14,971 bases of DNA from Bacillota bacterium (GTDB lineage Bacteria > Bacillota > Clostridia > DSM-8532): the NCBI GenBank assembly GCA_023459915.1, contig JAEWSN010000098.1, positions 1-14,971 of the forward strand, given 5' to 3'. A program made the position numbers and the translations under genes. Numbering within the stretch: the stretch's first letter is position 1; every line of letters starts with the position of its first letter. Positions 8,001 to 14,971 of the stretch are shown one piece after another. A model generated the notes under the pieces. That model worked only from the letters and a program-made list of their open reading frames with translations. It made no database searches and was not told the origin of the DNA.

Positions 8001-8231
8001 GTGGGAGTAATCGTCCCCGTAAAAGGGTTCCACCAGTGAGGGTTTGTCCTTGTAGCTGAATTTCCAAATGCCGTCCAGGCTCTGCCGGAACCGGGAGGCG
8101 GTGACATCCAGGGTTGCGGCCTGCGCTTCGTCTTCGTATGCCCCCCAGGCCACATGCGACAATTCGCGGTTGAGGGCGGTGGTTTCGACGGTTTCCCATT
8201 CATGGTTGAAATGGAAGGGTTGCTGTTTCAT
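4980..8231 (-). CDS. lacZ: LacZ-type beta-galactosidase (glycoside hydrolase family 2)
   Basis: A 1083-residue GH2 enzyme with the full LacZ layout: sugar-binding domain, Ig-like domain, TIM barrel, Ig-like domain and C-terminal small-subunit beta-sandwich (GRGPGENY, WLHIDAAHAGIG). E. coli LacZ is about 1023. The acid/base is Glu484 in SLGNESG and the nucleophile is Glu549 in ILVEY. Asn101, Asp222, His382, His416, Glu441 and His443 match substrate- and Mg-binding positions. Two oddities: the normal EYAHAMGN after the nucleophile reads EYLYQIRN, replacing the substrate-contacting His540 of E. coli by Tyr, and about 23 residues are inserted between IYTN and NPTGCY (within 104-138). No signal peptide is visible, so it should act in the cytoplasm on imported beta-galactosides. 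GGGAGGA precedes ATG 8231 by eight bases. The divergent AraC gene is its likely regulator. True specificity may differ from lactose. Confidence 0.93.
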   Translation of the reverse strand: MKQQPFHFNHEWETVETTALNRELSHVAWGAYEDEAQAATLDVTASRFRQSLDGIWKFSYKDKPSLVEPFYGDDYSHAQWSDIRVPGNWELQGFGEPIYTNTLFPWDHFRQAPHILRPHSKDNTPEVRGLPNPPHLPPENPTGCYFRTFTIPAGWEEREVFLHFKGVETACYLWINGHAVGYSEDSKLPFEFNITAFLRPGENTVALQVMRFATSTYLEDQDYWYLSGIFRSVFLMAKPKLRLVDWKIDAVSDRHHPLGTLQADVAVNQLDGFADTRVKVEVRTMADEVLAVAQASPQPRAAYRTAEQATAGTARVNLTLPDITPWTPETPVLYKVIITLLAADGSPIDHESCRVGFKRVEIENGILLLNGRRLLVRGVNRHEHEPHGGRTVSREHMEKEIRLMKQLGINAVRTCHYPDDPIWYDLCDEWGLLTICECNLETHGVMGALTHNPAWATNFLERAVRMVLTHKNHASVYSWSLGNESGTGANHAAMYGWIKEYDPTRICQYEAGQPGRNVSDVRGNMYAPPAWILNMLTDPDDTRPIILVEYLYQIRNAGGGMHHFNDFLERHPRFQGGYIWDWQDKCLAAKTGDGTPFFGYGGDFGESVTDWECPLFMTNNGIVLPDLTPKPVAWEVKQAYCPIQIEEVKQSNPWVLDGEPGRLLIRNRTHTTPTSAFQAKYALRENGHVVETGAFPLPALNAGEQAETRFIQQFPRKADASYHVDISIHLAEATAYADAAFELGCFQFQLMAGDGACGGFEVPAIAHGGDRQVIDAADTTGEPAAVRAPLTLTETETAYTITGNGLVAVFSKTTGRLATLSRHGVCYVEDGPIPCFTRPQSGIDAIPGWGRDKIWRAYDETAMTIVPTHMQASLIGTDRVLVESLLSCRSSAFPQPICVTLAQTLAADGSLTVDATHHMDESLGDLPRVGMELVLPEGFEAFRYFGRGPGENYRDRLLSARLGVFESTIAAEHFPFIPPSENGGHEQTRWISFQNGNGATLEVRADIPFHFDVHHSPIQAYRAAGHDHELARHPQSWLHIDAAHAGIGSDLGWSTFLTDADQVKATTRNQRFVLRTGSAAGGV

Positions 8232-8243
8232 CGGTGGGTTCCT

Positions 8244-8278
8244 CCCTGTCGGTGCGCCCTGCCGAAAGGACAGGGGCG
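8244..8278 (-). promoter_or_regulatory. lacZ leader: two mutually exclusive hairpins, one masking the ribosome site
   Basis: Read on the minus strand, CCCTGTC (8275-8269) can pair with GACAGGG (8250-8244), seven perfect pairs over an 18-base loop. That right arm contains the GGG of the GGGAGGA ribosome site. The left arm can instead join CGCCCCTG (8278-8271) pairing with CAGGGCG (8261-8255), seven pairs with one bulged C, which would free the ribosome site. The complementarity is directly visible; any regulatory switching is inference, and GC-rich leaders form such pairs by chance fairly often. Confidence 0.35.
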
Positions 8279-8327
8279 GGCGTGTCCCGCTCCCTGCATT
8301 ATATGCCTCTTTCCCAAGGGATGGAAT

Positions 8328-8356
8328 TTGTGCGATTGCCCGAAGACATATATAAT
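8328..8356 (+). promoter_or_regulatory. Promoter driving the AraC-family gene
   Basis: TTGTGC (8328-8333) and a perfect TATAAT (8351-8356) are separated by 17 bases. Transcription would start near 8363, just before the inverted repeat at 8371-8433. A repressor bound to the repeat could therefore block its own transcript, giving autoregulation. Confidence 0.5.
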
Positions 8357-8357
8357 A
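8352..8357 (-). promoter_or_regulatory. Candidate lacZ -10 element
   Basis: The same AT-rich patch reads TATTAT on the minus strand (8357-8352). A -35 at 17-base spacing would fall at 8375-8380, inside the left arm of the inverted repeat, and it does not resemble TTGACA. A poor -35 overlapped by an activator site is the pattern expected of an AraC-type activated promoter. Start of transcription would be near 8345, leaving a leader of about 110 bases. Confidence 0.4.
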
Positions 8358-8370
8358 TTGCTGTTTTATG

Positions 8371-8433
8371 ACTCCGGCCGTTGAATACCTGAAACAATTT
8401 CATCCTGAATGATTCTCTCACAACGGCCGGAGT
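8371..8433. promoter_or_regulatory. Inverted-repeat operator, probably of the AraC-family regulator
   Basis: ACTCCGGCCGTTG (8371-8383) is a perfect 13-base inverse of CAACGGCCGGAGT (8421-8433). Arm centres are 50 bp apart, about five helical turns, so two regulator subunits could bind the same face or loop the DNA. The repeat is the only strong symmetry in the shared lacZ/araC control region. The left arm covers the expected lacZ -35. As RNA it could also form a 13-bp stem with a 37-base loop in the regulator's leader. Confidence 0.65.
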
Positions 8434-8483
8434 TATGACCGTTTCGGATATTTTTTCGCCACCGCAATAATGGGAGGTGTGCC

Positions 8484-9356
8484 ATGTCTGAGCCGCAACC
8501 GGCCGGAAGTTTCAAGAAGACCTCTTTTTATGTGCCGCCGGATGTCGTGGCGTGTGAATGCGGCCATCCATTGCTGGCCGGCCTGATGCCCACCTGGGTG
8601 GGGTTGTATACAAAAGCGCAGGGCCATCTGGTGCAGTCGCGGACACTGCCGGATCACGTGCTGGTCTATTGCGCGGAAGGGGCCGGCTGGCTCACGCTGG
8701 AGGGGCGCAACTGGCAGATCCGCAAGGGAGAGGTGTTCCTGTGCCCACCGGGCGTGCCCCATTCCTATGGCGCGGATGAGCGCAGCCCATGGACCAAGTA
8801 TTGGGTGCATTTTCGGGGAGAGCAGGTGCCGGCATACGCGACATTGCTCGGCTTGTCCGTGACGCAGCCGGTGCTGGCTGTCGGGGAGGATGCAAACCTC
8901 ATCTCCTGGTTCCTGGACATGCAGACCGTGCTGCGCAACGGCCTGTCGCAGGCTTCCCTGCTGTGTGCGGCCACCTTGCTGGCACGCATTCTGGCACAGA
9001 TGAACGCATTGGCCGAAGAGCAGAAGCGGATGGTGTCACAGGGGCTGAACATGGAGGCCATGATGGTGTTTTTGCGGGATCATATGGACGGCCGGCTGCC
9101 GTTGTCGCAGATGGCCGCCCATGCGGGATTGTCCAAGTATCATTTTTCCCGGAGGTTCAAGCAGCAGACGGGATACGCGCCGGTGGAGTTCCACATCCGG
9201 CTCCGGCTGCAAAAGGCCTGCGAGCTGTTGGAGTCCTCCACCGCCAGCATCACGGATATTGCGTCGTCACTCGGGTTCAGCAGCCCCTATCATTTCTCTT
9301 CCGCCTTCAAGGGCATGATGGGTGTTTCTCCTCGCGGGTATCGCGCCATGCTGTGA
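8484..9356 (+). CDS. AraC-family transcriptional regulator
   Basis: A 290-residue regulator with the classic two-part build. Residues about 40-112 form an AraC-type cupin sensor pocket (DHVLVYCAEGAGWL, then FLCPPGVPHSYG and TKYWVHFRG). Residues about 190-290 form the DNA-binding domain with two helix-turn-helix units: SQMAAHAGLSKYHFSRRFK (208-226) and ITDIASSLGFSSPYHFSSAFK (from 256), ending in the usual GVSPRGYR. The family typically senses a sugar in the N-terminal pocket and activates neighbouring catabolic genes. Here the divergent beta-galactosidase is the evident target, and a 13-bp inverted repeat in the shared region is the likely operator. GGGAGG at 8472-8477 sits six bases before ATG 8484. 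It converges on the VWA gene across an 83-bp gap. The ligand cannot be read from sequence; a galactoside or its metabolite is inferred. Confidence 0.93.
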   Translation: MSEPQPAGSFKKTSFYVPPDVVACECGHPLLAGLMPTWVGLYTKAQGHLVQSRTLPDHVLVYCAEGAGWLTLEGRNWQIRKGEVFLCPPGVPHSYGADERSPWTKYWVHFRGEQVPAYATLLGLSVTQPVLAVGEDANLISWFLDMQTVLRNGLSQASLLCAATLLARILAQMNALAEEQKRMVSQGLNMEAMMVFLRDHMDGRLPLSQMAAHAGLSKYHFSRRFKQQTGYAPVEFHIRLRLQKACELLESSTASITDIASSLGFSSPYHFSSAFKGMMGVSPRGYRAML

Positions 9357-9439
9357 GGCCACGGTGCTTCCCTTGTGGAGTGTGGTTTGTGGGTGGCGAG
9401 CCGTTTTCCCATTGGCAGTGGACGGGTGGTGCCGTCGCG

Positions 9440-10240
9440 CTATTTCTTCCTTGAGGTGTAATCCTCCTCCACCACATATTTCCAGGATTCCTCGATGGTG
9501 CCCATTTCCCGCAGCTGCGTGATGGCTTCGCTGACCGCCTGGTAGTTCACTTCTGTTCCCCGGCTGTCGGCATGGTAGTTGACGGCGCGTGACGGGGCGA
9601 TGCCATAGGTTTCCGCCGTGGCCACCGCGTCGATGTTGGCGCCGAGAAAAAGGAATTCCCAGCCGTATTCCTCCTGCTCGCGGCGGATCATGCCCTTGAT
9701 TTTGCTGGCGGAGAATTCCCGGCTCGCGTTTTCCATGCCGTCCGTGGTGATGACGAACAGCACCTTGTCGGCCCGCATGTCCGGTGCGGTGTGGCGCTGG
9801 GCCTGGACGGTTTTTGTGATGGCGTGGCCGATGGCATCGAGCAGGGCGGTGCTGCCGCGCACGTAGTATTCCTTTTCCGAGATGGGCCGCACGCCCTGGA
9901 TGGGGATCCTGTCGTGCAGCAGCTCCACACGGTCGTCGAACAACACGGTGGTGACGGTGGCCGCGCCCCGGGCCTCCTGCTGCTTCTTGAGCAGGCTGTT
10001 GTAGCCGCCGATGGTGTCTGTTTCCAGGCCGGCCATGGATCCGCTGCGATCCAGGATGAACACCAATTCCGTGCGCTCCGGCTCGCGATTGTTTCGCGTG
10101 GGGCCGGCTTCTTCCGTTGTGTTTTTCGGCTTTGTCCGGACGGTTGATTTGGACTGTGTAGTTGATTTGGGCTGTGTGGTTGATTTGGACTGTGCGGTAG
10201 GTGTTTGCTGGCGGGGTTCGGTTGCTTTTTGCGTTTTCAT
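9440..10240 (-). CDS. VWA-domain protein with complete MIDAS
   Basis: A 266-residue soluble protein made of a single von Willebrand A domain (about 57-225) after a low-complexity, Gln/Thr/Ser/Lys-rich tail. The metal-ion adhesion site is complete: DRSGS (Asp64, Ser66, Ser68), Thr131 in GSTALLD and Asp167 in TTDGMEN. Such domains bind partner proteins through a Mg ion rather than catalyse. The stretch WEFLFLGANIDAV (194-206) is typical of a subfamily I recall from Firmicutes. The C-terminus (TIEESWKYVVEEDYTSRKK) has no recognised motif. ATG 10240 is chosen because GGGAGGA lies five bases upstream; the frame stays open to 10381, but that extension is Arg/Pro-rich and lacks a ribosome site. No signal peptide is visible. 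It lies 202 bp downstream of the macro-domain gene on the same strand, so co-transcription is plausible. Partner unknown. Confidence 0.85.
   Translation of the reverse strand: MKTQKATEPRQQTPTAQSKSTTQPKSTTQSKSTVRTKPKNTTEEAGPTRNNREPERTELVFILDRSGSMAGLETDTIGGYNSLLKKQQEARGAATVTTVLFDDRVELLHDRIPIQGVRPISEKEYYVRGSTALLDAIGHAITKTVQAQRHTAPDMRADKVLFVITTDGMENASREFSASKIKGMIRREQEEYGWEFLFLGANIDAVATAETYGIAPSRAVNYHADSRGTEVNYQAVSEAITQLREMGTIEESWKYVVEEDYTSRKK
10143..10196. repeat. Three 18-bp tandem repeats inside the VWA gene
   Basis: The unit GTTGATTTGGACTGTGTA occurs three times in a row, with one to three substitutions between copies. It encodes a six-residue (Q-S/P-K-S-T-T) repeat in the N-terminal tail of the VWA protein, around residues 15-32. 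Such in-frame repeats can gain or lose copies by slippage without breaking the gene. Confidence 0.8.
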
Positions 10241-10442
10241 GAGACTCCTCCCGATAGGCGGACAGTGTTGCTGTCTGCCGGCAGCGCCCCTTTTGTGCCA
10301 CGCTTCCCTCTCGTAACAACCGTGCGTTTTCGGTTTGCCGGTTGACGGAGGCGGGGGGGCTTGGCGGGGACGCGTTGTCATGTCCTGATGGGTTCATCAT
10401 ACCGGGGGGAGGCCGGCCGGTGGTCGCATGGAAAGCGACAAA

Positions 10443-11519
10443 TCAAACGCCGAGCAACGGCTCCTTGAATTCAAACAGGAGCTCGTTGACGGCATCGATC
10501 TCCAGAATGCCGTTCTCAAGGCAGTAGGCGACGATGAGATCGAACCGGCTGCTGTTCGACAGGGCAAATCCCGCTTTTTGCAGCAAGTCGCGGGTTTCAT
10601 CGATGGAGAGGCGCAGTGCGATGGCAAAGGCCAGCGCGGTGGCCTTTTTGGGCGAGTACGCGCGGTTGCCGCGAATCTTGGAGAACAGCTTCCTGTCCAC
10701 ATTGGCCCGTTTGTAGGCTTCCACGTCTGTGAATCCCTTCTCGTCGATGAGCCGCAGCAGGCATTCGGAAAAGCTTTCCTCCAGCTGTGCCACCACATCC
10801 TGAATGCGGCGCTGCCGCAGCGCGCTTTTGCGAACCGACGTTTCTTTTCCGGGTGCCGGCAGAATTGGGGCTTCCAGTGAAAATTCGGAATCGGCAAGCA
10901 GATCGGTTGCCTGTGACAGTGCTTTTGAATAGGCTTGGGCAGCCTCGCGCACGTCACCGGTCTGAACGCCGCGCGCAAAGGCATGCGTTTGGACATAGCG
11001 ATCGTCGATGTACCGGGTCACATCCTCAAAACGCTCCATGCCGATGAGCGTGGCCTTTTCGTCATAGAAAACCAGATAGACCAGCATCTCATGACCCTGC
11101 AGGAATTCCCGGATGGTGGTGACCGCCACCTGCATGGCCTGTTCTTTCGGGTATCCGAAAATCCCCGAGGCTATCAGTGGAAAGGCGACGGACTGCCACC
11201 CATGCTGCGCGGCCAGTTTCAGGCTGTTCGCATAGCAGTCCCGCAGCTGTTCCGCCTCGCCGACCATGCCCCCTTCCCACACCGGGCCAACGGTGTGAAT
11301 GATGTGTTTGGCCGGCAGGGCGAAGCCCTCCGTGTAAACGGCCTGGCCGACACCACAAGGGGCGAGGGGCGCGCAGGCAGCCGCCAGCGCCAGGGGGCCG
11401 GCCGCCTGGAAAATGGCGCCGCAAACACCGCCGCCATTCATCAGGCGGGTATTTGCGGCGTTGACAATGGCGTCGACCTTCATGCGGGTGATATCCTGAC
11501 GGACAAACTTGAGCGGCAT
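10443..11519 (-). CDS. Macro-domain protein with C-terminal XRE-like helix-turn-helix
   Basis: A 358-residue two-domain protein. Residues 1-170 form a macro domain, the ADP-ribose-binding fold: DAIVNAAN (16-23), NGGGVCGAIFQAAGP (28-42), HTVGPVW (75-81) and the phosphate loop ASGIFGYP (117-124). In MacroD-type hydrolases the glycine loop reads GGGGVDGAIH; here that Asp is Cys33 and the His is Phe37, so classic hydrolysis of ADP-ribosyl bonds is doubtful and binding may be the job. A linker (170-245) leads to a helical C-terminus (about 247-358) with an XRE-like pattern (KRANVDRKLFSKIRGN, then AFAIALRLSIDETRDLLQKAGFALS). I recall this fusion from Clostridia-like genomes, often near VWA proteins. 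GAGGT seven bases ahead of ATG 11519 supports the start. The leader carries imperfect repeats. Confidence 0.85.
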   Translation of the reverse strand: MPLKFVRQDITRMKVDAIVNAANTRLMNGGGVCGAIFQAAGPLALAAACAPLAPCGVGQAVYTEGFALPAKHIIHTVGPVWEGGMVGEAEQLRDCYANSLKLAAQHGWQSVAFPLIASGIFGYPKEQAMQVAVTTIREFLQGHEMLVYLVFYDEKATLIGMERFEDVTRYIDDRYVQTHAFARGVQTGDVREAAQAYSKALSQATDLLADSEFSLEAPILPAPGKETSVRKSALRQRRIQDVVAQLEESFSECLLRLIDEKGFTDVEAYKRANVDRKLFSKIRGNRAYSPKKATALAFAIALRLSIDETRDLLQKAGFALSNSSRFDLIVAYCLENGILEIDAVNELLFEFKEPLLGV

Positions 11520-11539
11520 GGCGTTGACCTCGCTTCATT

Positions 11540-11632
11540 CGTGTTCGGTGTTTTCTACTTGGTGTTTTCAGTTCATCGTCTTCTGTTTGACGTGTTCGGT
11601 GTTACGTGTTCTGTTCGTCGTCTTCAGTTCGC
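11540..11632. repeat. Imperfect direct repeats upstream of the macro gene
   Basis: CGTGTTCGGTGTT occurs at 11540-11552 and again at 11591-11603. Each is followed by a related GTTC(A/G)TCGTCTTC segment. The whole stretch is strongly pyrimidine-biased on the plus strand, so the macro-gene leader would be purine/A-rich and poorly structured. Function unknown; it could be a degenerate slippage-derived sequence. Confidence 0.5.
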
Positions 11633-11789
11633 AGCTTGCGCGACAGCGCACACGCGTGCCTGCAAAATGGGCGAATGCGCGTGCGGAACGATTCCATTAT
11701 ATCCTATCAACGGTGCCGGGGAGGCGTGACAGCCAGCGCCAGGCCGCCGGCATTGCGAAATGTATTTATATTCAACAAAAATGCATATC

Positions 11790-11818
11790 TATACAAAGAG
11801 GCCGCCATATGATATGAT
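11790..11818 (+). promoter_or_regulatory. Candidate carB promoter
   Basis: TATACA (11790-11795, four of six matches) and TATGAT (11813-11818, five of six) are 17 bases apart. Transcription would start near 11825, about 50 bases before ATG 11874. CATATC (11784-11789) and GATATG (11811-11816) form a small inverted repeat bracketing the promoter, which may be an operator or chance in AT-rich DNA. Confidence 0.4.
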
Positions 11819-11873
11819 TTTTCGAGACTGAACCACGAGATGCTGCAACCGCAATGGGGCGAGGGGGATCAAT

Positions 11874-14971
<3,098 letters not shown>

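Larger units (their letters stand above)
11520..11873. other. 354-bp divergent intergenic region between the macro gene and carB
   Basis: No gene is supported here. From left to right it holds the imperfect TTC-rich repeats (11540-11632), a GC-rich patch, a perfect minus-strand TATAAT (11701-11696) that could be the macro gene's -10 although no good -35 lies 17 bases above it, a GC-rich stretch, and an AT-rich carB promoter zone from about 11760. I saw no PyrR-type binding loop or clear attenuator terminator ahead of carB. Confidence 0.5.

Noticed and set aside
9421..9436. GACGG/CCGTC hairpin between araC and VWA genes as a terminator
   Set aside because: Five-pair stem with no clear T-run on either strand; too weak to call.
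10241..10381. Longer VWA start at 10381
   Set aside because: The extra 47 residues are Arg/Pro/His-rich and not domain-like, and the internal ATG 10240 has a strong GGGAGGA site.

Overview
The window looks bacterial, with GC near 60% by eye, mostly single-gene transcription units on alternating strands, and unusually uniform Shine-Dalgarno sites (GGGAGG(A) before at least five genes). No rRNA, tRNA, CRISPR array, integrase or transposase is visible. Taxonomy cannot be fixed from this stretch. The DUF4003-like protein, the VWA protein and the macro-domain/HTH protein all recall Firmicutes (Clostridia-like) families, while GC content and the short GGGGTCWGACCCC palindromes are also seen in other phyla, so a high-GC Clostridia-like anaerobe is only the first guess.

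Layout. 1-129: possible tail of an upstream gene, coupled by ATGA to a DUF4003-family gene (126-1127, +). 1170-1628 (-): VOC/glyoxalase-fold protein with a good sigma70-type promoter. 1726-1759: two adjacent GGGGTC-N-GACCCC-type palindromes in the divergent gap. 1917-5000 (+): a large membrane c-di-GMP enzyme (about 13 membrane segments, GAF, GGDEF, EAL), all key residues intact. 4980-8231 (-): LacZ-type GH2 beta-galactosidase, whose stop lies inside another GGGGTCAGACCCC palindrome that overlaps the end of the c-di-GMP gene. 8484-9356 (+): AraC-family regulator, divergent from lacZ, sharing a 252-bp control region with a 13-bp perfect inverted repeat 50 bp apart. 9440-10240 (-): VWA (MIDAS) protein. 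10443-11519 (-): macro domain fused to an XRE-like helix-turn-helix. 11874-14971 (+): carB, large subunit of carbamoyl-phosphate synthetase, running off the window's right edge.

How they fit together. The clearest functional unit is the AraC regulator plus beta-galactosidase: a local sugar-responsive switch whose operator arm overlaps the presumed lacZ -35 and whose mRNA leader can fold into two mutually exclusive hairpins, one occluding the ribosome site. The second unit is the VWA and macro-HTH pair on one strand, a candidate ADP-ribose-linked sensing or stress module of unknown role; the macro domain lacks the Asp and His of the MacroD-type loop. The c-di-GMP enzyme, VOC protein, DUF4003 protein and carB look like independent genes. 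The most unusual features are the palindromes at gene ends, the modified LacZ active site, and the VWA/macro-HTH pair.
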